The position numbers and the translations under genes are program-made. Below, piece after piece: positions 45,235 to 56,950 of a DNA stretch of 64,000 bases. The stretch's first letter is position 1. Each line of letters opens with the position of its first letter. Below the pieces are notes generated by a model. The model saw only the letters and a program-made list of their open reading frames with translations, searched no databases and was not told the origin of the DNA. Source of the DNA: Linepithema humile (Eukaryota; Arthropoda; Insecta; Hymenoptera; Formicidae); the NCBI RefSeq assembly GCF_040581485.1, contig NC_090135.1, positions 992,001 through 1,056,000 on the forward strand. The letters are read 5' to 3'.

Positions 45235-47006
45235 CCCCCCACCTTAGACAAATGTTGGGGGTATGCAACATTTGCAATTAAATTAAAGATAGATTCTTTT
45301 CTTTTCTCGATTAACATTCCCATTTGAGATGCCGAATCGTTCTTACACTGCTTGTTTGTTAAAGAGAAGGAAAGGAAAGGCGACCTCCAAAACCCCTTCC
45401 TTATTCCTTTCGTTCTTTTTGCTGTCGCTTACATACTGCATATATTTTTTCTTTTGACTCTATTTCTAATAATAAAAATCTACTATAAAGGATTTGATGA
45501 AGCCTTCTTCCGTGGAATCCTTTCAAATGTTCGATAGAACATGGTAAAATGAGTAAAGAAAAGAAAAGATGGAGTTTTATTTACGTGATAATCGTGTCCC
45601 AGAATGTCACGTGCAAAGGTCCGTAGGTCAGTCCAACCACATATACCCTTTTATTGTTTTTCTGGGTAGCCACTTATCTTCTCCATCCCTTGGCCCAACT
45701 CGGCTTTCATCTTTATACAGGAACCTTTTTGTACAGTCTTCTTATCTTCAATGTTATTAATAAAGTTTCCGCAACCTTCACATAGGTTGATCTCATGGAT
45801 CAGCTAGGGTAATGTGATAGGTGCGTATTCAAGTTTGTCCTTAGTCACCTTAGTCACGGATTGTGACAACACTGGTGACGGGAATTGTGGTAGTCTACCA
45901 CAATTAATGTATTTTCCCACTCAGGGCAGTCGTACATTAAGTTCCGTGAGCAGCGGGCAGGCTCCAGGGTGATCTTTCAGTGTGGCGTCAAGTGGATTAG
46001 TGGCACATTACTCTTCGATATACTATATGTATAGATCTTTCTTCTTCTTTCTCTCTCCTTTTTTGTATTTGTAAAAGTTGGTACTTTGACATTCTATACT
46101 GTGACTGATCATCGAGTAATTCTCCCTATAGCAAATTGTTAATGAAAAGGATTCCACTTTATCTAAGATTTACTTATGAGAGAATTATGGATATGTGAAA
46201 ATCCTTTAAGTATACGACATTATTTATTTATGTATGTATTAAGTAAAATATATACTAGAAGTTAATCCTACGTCTAAGTTAATTATTTTGCTTATTTACT
46301 TAGATATATATATATATGCTTTAGAAGTGTATGTATCTATATATATGTATATATGTATATAAGATTATATATGTTTGATTATTTATTGAAGTAGATAGTA
46401 AAAAAAAATTTTTTTTTTTTTCTTTTTTCCCTTTTTCTTTGTACTATATATATATGTTTGATATATAGAGATATATGTATATATAGATTTTTCTTAACAT
46501 TATTTTAAACGTGTATATATACGTATTCATATATATATGTATGTATATATATATATAGGTGTGTGTGTATAATATTATGGTTATTATTTATACTATTGAA
46601 TATATATATGTATATATATTTATGTATTTTCTCTCTTATAAGAGATAATTAGAGATAACTTTTTATAAAAGATAGTTATATAAAAATTTTTTTTCTTTTT
46701 TTTTCTTTTTAAAAAAAACTTTTCTTTTGCCTAATAACAAACACAATATATATATGTATATATTTTTGTTATTCTTATCAGTTATTATCTGTGATTATAG
46801 AATTAATTATGTATATATCCTTATGCGTGATAATAAGGGTGTGGTGTTTAACTCAACGCGGATGGTACGGTGTGTGTGGCTATATTCGCTATTTTTTGCG
46901 CGACTCCTAATTCTATTAATAAGTCTCTGAGGTTGTGGTAGACGTTGTTAGTTTCGTTCTTAATATCTAATTTGATGAGTGCACCTTCGTCACGAATTGG
47001 TTTAAT
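45235..47006 (-). other. LTR2 internal remnant
   Basis: Mostly AT-rich with T runs and (TA)n tracts. A minus-strand open stretch of about 50 codons directly next to the truncated LTR (GALIKLDIKNETNNVYHNL to a stop near 46848) may be a remnant of a gag-like ORF; I cannot identify it. Confidence 0.4.
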
Positions 47007-47058
47007 GTATTTAATGAAAAGAAAAGAATCGTGTAGTCTGATCAGGACGTAACAATTC

Positions 47059-47258
47059 CAAGCGTTATCTTTAATTATTCTGTCTTTAAAATTATTATGT
47101 CTTTTATTGTATAAAAATGGGCGTTCTCTGTATAATTCAATGAGAAAAGCATCATCATTTTTTTCTTCTATAGCAATATTTTCTTGTTCATTTGATATCT
47201 CTTGACTGTATACATATGATTCACATATGTTACATTCGCAATATTCATGATCTTCCAT
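47059..47258 (-). pseudogene. PIF2 MADF-BESS gene, 5' part of exon 1
   Basis: Starts at ATG 47258 (MEDHEYCECNICES). The MADF N-terminus is clear: FLIELYRERPFLYNKRHNNFKDR and KDNAW. The frame enters LTR2 at 47054; the natural continuation is at 42994. Confidence 0.8.
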
Positions 47259-47409
47259 TTTAATTGACTGAAACAATTAATAAAAAAGTATACTAATGTA
47301 CTAGATACTATGGATATATAGATTTAATTTGTCAATCCATGTAATACAATTTAAATAACAAGATAATTTTGATTAGATAATTATATAATAATTAGACATA
47401 CAATTAAGT

Positions 47410-47697
47410 TTAAACATATAATATTGGATCAAAAATTTGATTTATAAATAAGTATAACCTTTAATAAATCCTTTTTATAAAAAAGTTAGGTTATATTTAT
47501 TTATTGAAATACATTGCAATGCATAAAATTGTTATTAAATATTTAACAGATTTAAATATATTATATTATAAATGTTTATGAAATATTTACCTTTTATTAG
47601 TAGTTGTGTATATATATAGTTCTTTTTTATATATATTCGTTTATCACACGTACTTTTTGCAGCGTGACACGGTGTATATACGTTTAAGACTTGAGAC
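47410..47697 (-). repeat. PIF2 right TIR, inner part
   Basis: Inverse complement of about 37510-37800, separated from the outer 89 bp of the right TIR (50926-51014) by hAT-P. Its end CTTGAGAC (47690-47697) is the left target duplication of hAT-P. Confidence 0.8.
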
Positions 47698-50600
47698 CAG
47701 TGATGCGATATTTCCCACAGCGGTCCCGGCTCCGCTGCCTCACACAACCTTACAGAAGCGCTACGTCGCGTATCCGTGTGAGCTCGGCCGTTCAACCAAT
47801 GGAAGAGAGCGAACGCTCCCTTCCACCGAGCCGACACAACAGACGATAAATGCATGCTACTTGCATGTTAAAAGCAAGCGTTTCTGATTCAGAAAAGAAA
47901 TTCTGAGGCGAGTGGCTGGAATATTAGAGATCACCTGTTTGAAACCTGCTTCGTGCAACTTTTTTTTCTTTTTTCCACATTTGTTTCTAACATAGTAAAT
48001 TATTAGATAATATTTTTTTGCCCAAAAAAATAATATTTTCTATTTATTATTAATATTCGCATATATTAAACTAACAATTTTAGAAATAATACAGATCTGC
48101 TATTGTTAATAGAAAAATGAAGTTATTTTACAATGTTGCAACAAAGTGCTAATTTAACATATGCGAATATTTTTAATAAAGATAAAATAATTTTTTTTTA
48201 GCCAAAAACATTATGTAATAATTTACTTAAAATAAATATCAAAAAAGGAAAAAAAGTTACAAAATCACAGTTTTCAAACACGAGATTTTTAATATTCTTG
48301 CCATTCGCCTTACTCGTTTAGCCATGCTTGTTATTTTACATTTATCAACATAAAAGATTACACGCCTGCAAAGCTTTTAATTATTTATTTTAAACTACTG
48401 CATATTAGCAAGAGTTACTGCAGTAACTACATATACATGTACTGTGGAGATTAGTGGAGGAACACAGTAGCATATTAAAACTGCAGTCAAATAGATGTAG
48501 ATTGGTAATTTTATTAATACTATTAATAAGTAGTGGTCTTCCGCACCACCTTTGAGGTTCCACTTATGGCGCGTTCGATTTTTTTTTAAGTGGATCGTCG
48601 CCTGGAGCCCTATTGTACCACTTTTTTTTACACCTGTTATTTACAGGTTAAAATAATTTACAGTAGTTGACACTGTATTTTTGTATCTATATACTTACTG
48701 TACTTTGTATACTCACTGTACTTGTACTTTTGCGCGTTGCGCGTATATTGGCGAGTTGAGAAAATTACTTACTTTATAATTTTTTATAAATACAAAATAT
48801 ATTTTGTATTTATTATGCCTGCAATGCTATCAACAGTAATGAGAAATACAAGGTGTCCCATTTTAAACAATCCACTCAAATATCTCAAAAACACCGAGTT
48901 AAATAATAAAATTTTTTAAATAAAAGTTGTAGGATTTGGAGAGGGAAAAAATATAGGGATATTTGTTTGACCTTGGATGGAAGCGCTTCTGAGATTTGAA
49001 GGTCATTTTTATTTTTTTAAATGGAACCACTTTAATTTTTTTATATAAATCGATTTTCCATAATATTTGTCGTAAAAAGTTATAAAACTAGGATGGCCAA
49101 AAATTGAATGGTTTACAAGATATTTTATACTTTAATTTGACATAATTTTACATAAACTATAAAATATCTCGTTAAATATTCATTTTTTAATTATCTTACT
49201 TCAACACTTTTATGCACAAAATAATGAGAGGAATCAATTGGTGTAAAAAAATACATAGTTGACTTTAAGAAAAAAGTATATATATTTAAGAAGAAAGTAT
49301 ATTATATCATATCTGCTAAATATAGCTTAAATATAGCTCTGCTAGATTTTTTCTTAAAGACAACTATGTGTTTTTTTTATACCAATTGATTCCTCTCATT
49401 ATTTTGTACATAAAAGTGTTGAAGTAAGATAATTGAAAAATGAATATTTAACGAGATATTTTATAGTTTATGTAAAATTATGTCAAATTAAAGTATAAAA
49501 TATCTTGTAAACCATTCAATTTTTGGCCATCCTAGTTTTATAACTTTTTACGACAAATATTATAAGAAATCGATTTATATAAATAAATTAAAGTGGTTCC
49601 ATTTAAAAAAATAAAAATGACCTTCAAATCTCAGAAGCGCTTCCATCCAAGGTCAAACAAATATCCCTATATTTTTTCCCTCTCCAAATCCTACAACTTT
49701 TATTTAAAAAATTTTATTATTTAACTCGGTGTTTTTGAGATATTTGAGTGGATTGTTTAAAATGGGACACCTTGTATTTCTCATTACTGTTGATAGCATT
49801 GCAGGCATAATAAATACAAAATATATTTTGTATTTATAAAAAATTATAAAGTAAGTAATTTTCCCAACTCGCCAATATACGCGCAACGCGCAAAAGTACA
49901 AGTACAGTGAGTATACAAAGTACAGTAAGTATATAGATACAAAAATACAGTGTCAACTACTGTAAATTATTTTAACCTGTAAATAACAGGTGTAAAAAAA
50001 AGTGGTACAATAGGGCTCCAGGCGACGATCCACTTAAAAAAAAATCGAACGCGCCATAAGTGGAACCTCAAAGGTGGTGCGGAAGACCACTACTTATTAA
50101 TAGTATTAATAAAATTACCAATCTACATCTATTTGACTGCAGTTTTAATATGCTATTGTGTTCCTCCACTAATCTCCACAGTACATGTATATGTAGTTAC
50201 TGCAGTAACTCTTGCTAATATGCAGTAGTTTAAAATAAATAATTAAAAGCTTTGCAGGCGTGTAATCTTTTATGTTGATAAATGTAAAATAACAAGCATG
50301 GCTAAACGAGTAAGGCAAATGGCAAGAATATTAAAAATCTCGTGTTTGAAAACTGTGATTTTGTAACTTTTTTTCCTTTTTTGATATTTATTTTAAGTAA
50401 ATTATTACATAATGTTTTTGGCTAAAAAAAAATTATTTTATCTTTATTAAAAATATTCGCATATGTTAAATTAGCACTTTGTTGCAACATTGTAAAATAA
50501 CTTCATTTTTCTATTAACAATAGCAGATCTGTATTATTTCTAAAATTGTTAGTTTAATATATGCGAATATTAATAATAAATAGAAAATATTATTTTTTTG

Positions 50601-50925
50601 GGCAAAAAAATATTATCTAATAATTTACTATGTTAGAAACAAATGTGGAAAAAAGAAAAAAAAGTTGCACGAAGCAGGTTTCGAACAGGTGATCTCTAAT
50701 ATTCCAGCCACTCGCCTCAGAATTTCTTTTCTGAATCAGAAACGCTTGCTTTTAACATGCAAGTAGCATGCATTTATCGTCTGTTGTGTCGGCTCGGTGG
50801 AAGGGAGCGTTCGCTCTCTTCCATTGGTTGAACGGCCGAGCTCACACGGATACGCGACGTAGCGCTTCTGTAAGGTTGTGTGAGGCAGCGGAGCCGGGAC
50901 CGCTGTGGGAAATATCGCATCACTG
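47698..50925. mobile_element. hAT-P: 3.2-kb near-perfect palindromic hAT-type element
   Basis: Two arms of about 1.6 kb, mirror-imaged around 49311-49312, with only scattered differences and a short AT-rich centre. Ends CAGTGATGCG and CGCATCACTG match the hAT pattern CAGNG. Flanks CTTGAGAC (47690-47697) and CTCGAGAC (50926-50933) form an 8-bp duplication with one mismatch. There is no transposase. The same 65-codon open stretch appears in both arms (48722-48919 plus, 49704-49901 minus), but it is Phe/Tyr/Ile-rich and probably chance. A transcript through it would form a very long double-stranded hairpin. Confidence 0.88.
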
Positions 50926-51014
50926 CTCGAGACACAAGACAGTATTGTGCGTCACTTCGAGACAAAGACTTAAGGCTGTCTTAAAATTATAAGACAGCCA
51001 TTCTGCTTAGGCCC
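50926..51014 (-). repeat. PIF2 right TIR, outer part
   Basis: Inverse complement of 37428-37508 with an added TGTCTTATAATTTTAAGACAG-type duplication. Followed by the ATA target duplication. Confidence 0.85.
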
Positions 51015-51018
51015 ATAC

Positions 51019-52050
51019 CAATCAACCATGCTCCTGTTCTACCATTTCTGTACTCTTGTTCTAAATGTTGGCAGACTACCGATGCATTCCATACGCGTGA
51101 GTCGTGAGTCCGTCCGATGTGGCCTGCATTAACGGCTAGAATTTTTTGGTTGACATCGCAAATCTGAAATTTACAATTCTGTACTCATGTTCATAATTGC
51201 AATTCAATCAATATTTGTATAGTTTATACAAAGTATACCATATACATAATCAAGCATTACATTCAAAGAGTGATATAACTTTCTATTGATATATAAGTGC
51301 TCTCGCAGTATTTCTGGCGGCCATATCGCAATGTGAGTGCCATCAATAGCACCAATTATTCCGGGAAATTGGTACTTGTCCCAAAACTGCTTTTTGACGA
51401 CTTTGATTTCCTGCTCTTCTATTGGAAACTTGATCCACTGATCTATTATTTGATTTATAGCTTCCACTACTATGTGAATCGTTCCACTTATAGATGCTTG
51501 AGACATACATGATAAAAAATCTTGTCCTACTCTTCTTTGGTAGGAGCCCGAAGCTATGAAATTTAAAGTTAATAAAACCTAAAAGTAATATTGACATAAA
51601 GATTATACTGAAATAATTTTTTACGAATGTTAATCCTTTAATAAAATAATATAATAACACACATAAGTCACACCTTTAATTCTAGAGGTATTGCAGTTGA
51701 GCGTTGTTCTTGTGGTACATAAAGTCGCAAACTATTGCATAAATCTAGTACACATTCTTTGCTTAATCTGCATAAATAGAGAACCCATACAAAATAGATA
51801 TCAATTAAATGTTAATGGTTAATAAAAAAATATTTCTAAAGGCTCATTAAAAATATGAAGGTGTCAATGCATTATGTAGAATTTCACATTTGCTTTAATT
51901 TTATATATTTATATGCGCATACCTATATAACTGTAGGAACTGTGCTTTAGGCACATTGAATGGATCCGAAACATCACGTAAATGTCTGCGCATTAGTTTT
52001 AATCTTTTTTCTTCTATTGCCAGATTTAAAATCCAAAAAATTTCGGCCAT
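51019..52050 (-). pseudogene. HARB1 transposase, exons 1-4 (HARBI1-like)
   Basis: N-terminal and central part of the HARB1 DDE transposase. Exon 1 (52050-51923) starts MAEIFWILNLAIEEKRLK and ends at GTATGC. Exon 2 (51767-51674) gives LSKECVLDLCNSLRLYVP. Exon 3 (51578 to about 51240) gives SYQRRVGQDFL and GAIDGTHIAIW with the first catalytic Asp. Exon 4 (51163-51019) gives VNAGHIGRTHDSRVW with the second Asp, and AWLI before the split Gly codon. Borders are GT/AG; the exon 3 donor is less certain and adds two residues. The gene continues at 26442. The exons look intact, so the large intron insertions may be what disables it. Confidence 0.85.
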
Positions 52051-52237
52051 TTTTTTTTTAATATTTTGTGTAGGTTAATAAACACTAGATTTTCACCGTT
52101 TAACCATGTCGGCTATTGGCGAAAAGTTTCACGCTAAATGTCTCACTCTGTCACCGGAATTAAAATTACGTGATCACAAAATAATGAAATCCGCATGAGA
52201 CTTGTCACTTCTCACTGATTCGTTTTAGGGGAAAATT

Positions 52238-52250
52238 TACGTGATCGATG
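52238..52250 (-). repeat. HARB1 right terminal inverted repeat
   Basis: TACGTGATCGATG, the complement of 23461-23473. The bases after it (CCCTGGCC) are R1-C endonuclease sequence. Confidence 0.75.
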
Positions 52251-52902
52251 CCCTGGCCTTGCGCGTACCGATCTTCAATCTCATTAGTCTATGGTCAGAC
52301 AGGGTGACCACCTTAGACTCTATAATACAAGCTCTAATCATTTGTCTCGCTTGTAAGTTGGCAATGGCTAAATCAACGACAGATTTACCCTGCCACCTGT
52401 CACATGTATAAATATAACCTTTATTAAGTATAAATAAATTATTCTCCTCCATCCAGTTTCTGAGGCAAATACCGCGTGTATCCGACTTTTTCGGATCCCA
52501 ATCAGAATGTCTGGCATTAAAATCTTCAGTAATAAGCACCGGACAATGTTTGTATTTATTAATTAAAAAGGTTAAGTTATCTAAAAATCCATTAAAGGCG
52601 TAAGTAGAGATATTGCGAGATGAATAACAGCTAAAGATTATAAATGAGTTCCATCTCGCCAAACAGAAACCAAATCCGCGCTCCAACGGCCTGATTGGAA
52701 GGAAGCAGCCAGAAACGTTTCGCCACAAAATTGCGGATAGAGGAGGATCATCGCTAGATTGCACCCACCTGTCATCCCCCAGCGGGATAGAGTGTGGCTC
52801 CGACAGAATAGCCAACGCTGCATTGTATTCGTGCATCAGATGACACAGGTTATCCTGTGCCGGCTTCGAATGATTCACGTTGCAAATAAGTATGTTTACC
52901 AT
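52251..52902 (-). pseudogene. R1-C ORF2, APE-type endonuclease domain
   Basis: The target-nicking endonuclease of R1-C, beginning MVNILICNVNHSKPAQ at 52902. Motifs: AILSEPHSIP, FIIFSCYSS, EDFNARHSDWDP (the usual GDFNA has Glu for Gly) and VTLSDHRLMRL. The ATG overlaps the ORF1 stop as TAATG, the arrangement known to couple translation in the telomeric LINE SART1. The frame reaches the HARB1 terminus and ends there at an element-derived TAA at 52237. Confidence 0.88.
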
Positions 52903-55520
52903 TAATAATCATTTATATCCATTTCAGTGACAGGAGCAGAGGGCCCCGCCGTAACCAGAGGTCTCCATCCCTCGGTGAGTATAACAGGTAAGGTATTGTT
53001 TAAGTAATCATTATTATCTTTATTTACATTTGTCTTATATGATAACGTCCTTCCAGGTGGTATAGGCTTACATAACGCAGTACCAGCCAGATGGTCAGCC
53101 CTAAGGCCCCTGTCAACGCACACAGGACATTTAACCTTGTTTCTGCATGCAGAAGAGATATGGTCCATATCTCCGCATTTAAAACAACACGATCTCCTGT
53201 CCTTAGGCTCTGTACATCTCTGCATTGTATGACCGACCGCAAGGCATCTGAAACATTGCAGGGGCCTTGGGTCAACCAGCTCCACTCTAACTGTCGTCCA
53301 TCCAATGCTGATCCTAGCGGCCTCCAGAATAAGCACCGAAGCAGAAATTGGACATCTCGCGTACGCCACACCCAAGCCCCCACGAACAAATCGTATCGGG
53401 CTGCAGGAGATACTGCTCGGTGAGCAAGTACCTATCTCCGCGAGAATTTTACATATTTCTGTCATGGTTATAGAGTCATCGAGACCCAATAATTTAACCT
53501 GTGAGGTTTTTATTGGCTTTCTAAACTTAACTCCACTCATTTCTTTAAATATACATTGTAAACTATTAAGTAAGAGATCCGCTTTTAAGTCTGAATTTTT
53601 ACCAGGAATTTCTATAATAACACCACCTGTAATTGATCTTTTGATCTTTGTATCACTAATATTTAAGTCTGACAGAGAGATTTTTTCTCTTGCCAATCTA
53701 ATTACTTCAGCATATGTAATATCTGAGTCCTCAATCATTATAGAGATTGCAGAAGTACGCGGCACTTTTTTCTTTAAATTCGAGACTTTATCTTTAAAAT
53801 TAAGAGTTTTTCTATTATTTTTATTATTAGAGATACTAAAGTTCTTATTTTTTCTAGTGGAATTAACATTACTAGAATCTTCCTCAATATATTTATCATT
53901 TATATATTTATTTTCGTTATTAGTGTCTGATTGCGTACTGTCTTTAACCGGGGTAGACTTTAGTCTCGCCCTTTTCTTCTTACGAGCACTCTTTTTATTG
54001 CGCGAAACAGACCATTCGATTTCTTTATTATTAATCTCGACAAAATTATCAAGTATGTCCTCATCACTCATGCTAGTAATATCAACACCACCAGTATTAT
54101 TATCGTTATTTGTACTAATCAATGTTTTTCTATTTTTATTTACAGGTTCAACTGCAGTGTCTGCCGAGTTCATCACAGCACGAGATTTAACGTTCGGAGC
54201 AGATCTCTTATTTATCAATTTAGTATTACCAAGATTTTTTGGCAATGTTTTAGAGCCTAAAGCCTTTGCGTAACTTTTCTCCTCACTAGAAAAATCAGGA
54301 TTACCGCTCTTACCTTTCTTTTTCCCAGACAAACCCGAGGAAGGACCGGAATAACGGAATTCATCCGCCTTAACTCCACCTTGGTTCAGATCTTTCCTCA
54401 GAAGCCTCGTCTCTCGAATGAGTTGCGTCATTCCGTCCCCCAGCCTGTCCAGGGAGCGGATAATCGCCAAATCAAGCTCGACTCGACTCTCAGGAACACC
54501 ACGTATATTACTTTCATCACAAAGAGATTTTCTTTTAACAGAAATCACTTCTCTGTCTTTATAAATGTTTGTACTTGTTTTAGCAGAACTACACAGATTT
54601 TTTGTGACAGAAGAGGCCATAGCCATCCTAGTATCAATTTCAGTTTCACCGTCCGTTTCTGTAAGTAAATCACTATTGTTCATATCGAAATTATAAGAAT
54701 CCTTAATAAGTTCTTTTCTTTTCAGGTCTTTTAATTCGACTTCCAACGCTTCTAATTTACGTTTACTATCACCCGCAGATTTCTCCATGTCATAGAACCG
54801 AGCCCTCCAATACTCCGGGTCCTCGTTAGATGTAGCCTTTCTTGACAAGAGATCGCTTGTTTTACGAATAACCTCCAGGAGCACCTTGATCTGGCCGCTA
54901 AAGGTACCCTTAATACCGGAAGATCTTATTCTGATAGAGTCTATTTGTTCAGTCATCTCACGTATTTTCAGATTCAGCTGTGGAGCATGTTCCAGAGCTA
55001 AGCCGGCCATCTCCTCATCAATCTTCCGCCTGTTATCAACCGAAAAATGAACCGCATACCTATCCTCCTCTGTCTCTTCGTCATCTTTAGAGGGAGAACC
55101 TCTCTTTTTTCTTTTTCTGTCAGTGGGAGTGGTTTTAGATTTATCATTACCTCTTCTCTTTTGTTTCCGGAAGCCGGAGGATCCACCTAAGACAGCCATT
55201 TTCTCCTCAGAGTACTCCGTTCTACACACAGAGGACGGATTGAAGCCATCCTCGTCATCCGAAACAAGCACAATGGGCTCCAAAAGTCCAGATGGACCAG
55301 CCTCGCTGTCACTCATAGGAATATCCTTGTGTTTATGCTTCATCGGTAGGATAGTAATCGATGAGCCCAAATGCTCAATACTGGCGATAGCAAGTCGACA
55401 CTCTGCGCTCGCCGTGGACGCAGAGGTCAGCCCTTTGCTGGATAACGACCCGCAGGGGGCAGAGACGATACCCCCCACGTGCCGGTTCTCGGTATCCGAC
55501 GCCGAGACGTTTTGTTCCAT
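52902..55520 (-). CDS. R1-C ORF1 gag-like protein, intact
   Basis: An 872-residue frame from ATG 55520 (MEQNVSASDT). The N-terminus is Ser/acidic-rich with basic patches (TPTDRKRKKRGSPSK). A coiled coil lies near residues 240-290 (KSAGDSKRKLEALEVELKDL). A long Asn/Lys/Ser linker precedes the central gag domain (YAEVIRLAREKISL; GGVIIEIPG). Three C-terminal zinc knuckles follow: CFRCLAVGHTMQRC, CFKCGDMDHISSAC and CPVCVDRGLRADHLAGTALC. The protein packages element RNA. No stop or frameshift is present. LTR3 is inserted within two codons of the start; removing it reveals a second possible ATG two codons upstream. Confidence 0.9.
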   Translation of the reverse strand: MEQNVSASDTENRHVGGIVSAPCGSLSSKGLTSASTASAECRLAIASIEHLGSSITILPMKHKHKDIPMSDSEAGPSGLLEPIVLVSDDEDGFNPSSVCRTEYSEEKMAVLGGSSGFRKQKRRGNDKSKTTPTDRKRKKRGSPSKDDEETEEDRYAVHFSVDNRRKIDEEMAGLALEHAPQLNLKIREMTEQIDSIRIRSSGIKGTFSGQIKVLLEVIRKTSDLLSRKATSNEDPEYWRARFYDMEKSAGDSKRKLEALEVELKDLKRKELIKDSYNFDMNNSDLLTETDGETEIDTRMAMASSVTKNLCSSAKTSTNIYKDREVISVKRKSLCDESNIRGVPESRVELDLAIIRSLDRLGDGMTQLIRETRLLRKDLNQGGVKADEFRYSGPSSGLSGKKKGKSGNPDFSSEEKSYAKALGSKTLPKNLGNTKLINKRSAPNVKSRAVMNSADTAVEPVNKNRKTLISTNNDNNTGGVDITSMSDEDILDNFVEINNKEIEWSVSRNKKSARKKKRARLKSTPVKDSTQSDTNNENKYINDKYIEEDSSNVNSTRKNKNFSISNNKNNRKTLNFKDKVSNLKKKVPRTSAISIMIEDSDITYAEVIRLAREKISLSDLNISDTKIKRSITGGVIIEIPGKNSDLKADLLLNSLQCIFKEMSGVKFRKPIKTSQVKLLGLDDSITMTEICKILAEIGTCSPSSISCSPIRFVRGGLGVAYARCPISASVLILEAARISIGWTTVRVELVDPRPLQCFRCLAVGHTMQRCTEPKDRRSCCFKCGDMDHISSACRNKVKCPVCVDRGLRADHLAGTALCKPIPPGRTLSYKTNVNKDNNDYLNNTLPVILTEGWRPLVTAGPSAPVTEMDINDY

Positions 55521-55521
55521 T

Positions 55522-56850
55522 TGTAACGGTGCAGCCCGCAAGCTGCATCGTTACGGCGCATCGAGCGCCGATAAATTTCTTATCGTAACAACGGCGGTCA
55601 ACCGCCGAAAATCCCCCACACCCGACCGTTCCGAAATTCCGTTTTGTGGGGGACTCGCCGCCGAAACCGCCGATGCTTGCCGATTCGAAACCATTCGGCT
55701 GCCAGCCGGGTATAAAAGAGGCCCGGCTGTACGTCTTATTACCAGATCCCGTTCGCTGATAGACAGCGAACAATCACTCTACGAGTGTCCTCGTAGTCTA
55801 AATCGAGCATACTCGGTCTCTATACCTGTTCCAGCACACGAGTATCCTTGTGTACCGCCGAGCGTCCTCGGTATTCTTGAATCCCGCATACGAGTATATT
55901 CGTATACCCGCCAAGCGTACTTGGCTCCTCTAGGCCACCGAACTTCGTATTGCGGGCATTTCTGCGTACCTAGCTAAGTCGCCGTTCTAAAATTCCGCCT
56001 TCGTACGAGCATCCTCGTACTCTCGCCGAGCGTAATCGGCAGCCTAAGTCCTTGTATCGCGTTTATTCGCCGGGATTTCAAATCCGTAATCCGTCTGGCA
56101 GGCAAAACTGCGTCGACCAATCCGCGCCGCCGAATAGTCCGCATCGATCTACAATCGAACGGACTCGCGATACCGTCACGAACGCACTCACCGACAAGCG
56201 CTCCGTCTTGTACCAAACGTTGCGACACGATCACCCGCGCTTGCGCTCTCGCCAACCGCACCAGGACGCCTCACGTCATACTTTATAGTTTCGCATAAAT
56301 AATTGTTCCTCCGTTGCCTAAAGAATTATTTTACCGTCGCCTTGTAGTTGTTTCACCGTTGTCTTTACATTTATTTCTTCCGCTTAAATAATTCTTTCGC
56401 CGTCACTCTCAATTTATTTACCATCGTCTTTATATTTATTTTCACGCTACTTGTAGAACTTATTTCACGCCGCTTCAAGAATTATTTCGCCGTTGTCAAA
56501 TAATTATTTCACCGTGGTTACTCTACCGATCGTACCGATATTCTGTTACTTATTTCACCGTTGCTATACTGACTTCACCGATATATACTTTTATATTTAT
56601 TCCACGCTGCTCAAATAATTATTCAGCCGTTGCTTAATAATCATTTCACCATCGCTTGTATATTCTTTTACATCGCATGTACACACACAGTCATCAAACA
56701 TACTTAATTGAATAAACACGTTTTCTGATTTATCATTAACCAAACGCATATCTTCTTTGACACACCCTCAACCGTCCAAACCTGGATTCCGACGAGCTAT
56801 ACCGCGCTTGAAAAGCTCACACGGTTTCACATTATTTTGTCCATTTCCAT
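55522..56850 (+). mobile_element. LTR3: LTR-like insertion at the R1-C ORF1 start
   Basis: 1329 bp flanked by CCATT (55517-55521, 56851-56855). It starts TGTAACGGTG within an imperfect hairpin (GTAACGGTGCAGC against GCTGCATCGTTAC). GGGTATAAAAGAGG at about 55709 and AATAAA at about 56713 fit an LTR in plus orientation. 55800-56040 has repeated CGAGTAT and CCGAGCGT motifs, and 56280-56660 a degenerate repeat of TTATTTCACCGTTG type. The right end (TTATTTTGT) is not the usual CA, so it may be a solo LTR with an altered end or a truncated element. No ORF is convincing. Confidence 0.55.
55709..55722 (+). promoter_or_regulatory. TATA box of LTR3
   Basis: GGGTATAAAAGAGG, with GC-rich flanks that form an inverted repeat (CCGGGTATAAAAGAGGCCCGG). 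Likely U3 promoter. Confidence 0.6.
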
Positions 56851-56950
56851 GAGATAAACCTGGTTTTTTTAACAAGAGTATCCTTCTCTTGGCGGGAGCT
56901 AAATTATTAATATATATTACAATCGGAATCGTCCCGCTCTATTTGTGATA
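56851..56950 (-). promoter_or_regulatory. R1-C 5' UTR remnant with RNA hairpin
   Basis: In the transcript, AGCGGGA (56942-56948) can pair with TCCCGCC (56901-56907), then CAAGAG / CTCTTG closes a hairpin on AAGGATA (56883-56901). This is the same layout as in R1-A, R1-B and R1-E but with different paired bases and a longer loop. The 5' end of the element beyond here is not defined. Confidence 0.5.

Noticed and set aside
45352..45537. 61-codon hydrophobic plus frame in LTR2
   Set aside because: Isolated, AT-rich, no family resemblance; lies in the deleted interior of an LTR element.
48722..49901. Identical 65-codon ORFs in both arms of hAT-P
   Set aside because: Phe/Tyr/Ile-rich, no known motif, and duplicated only because the element is a palindrome.
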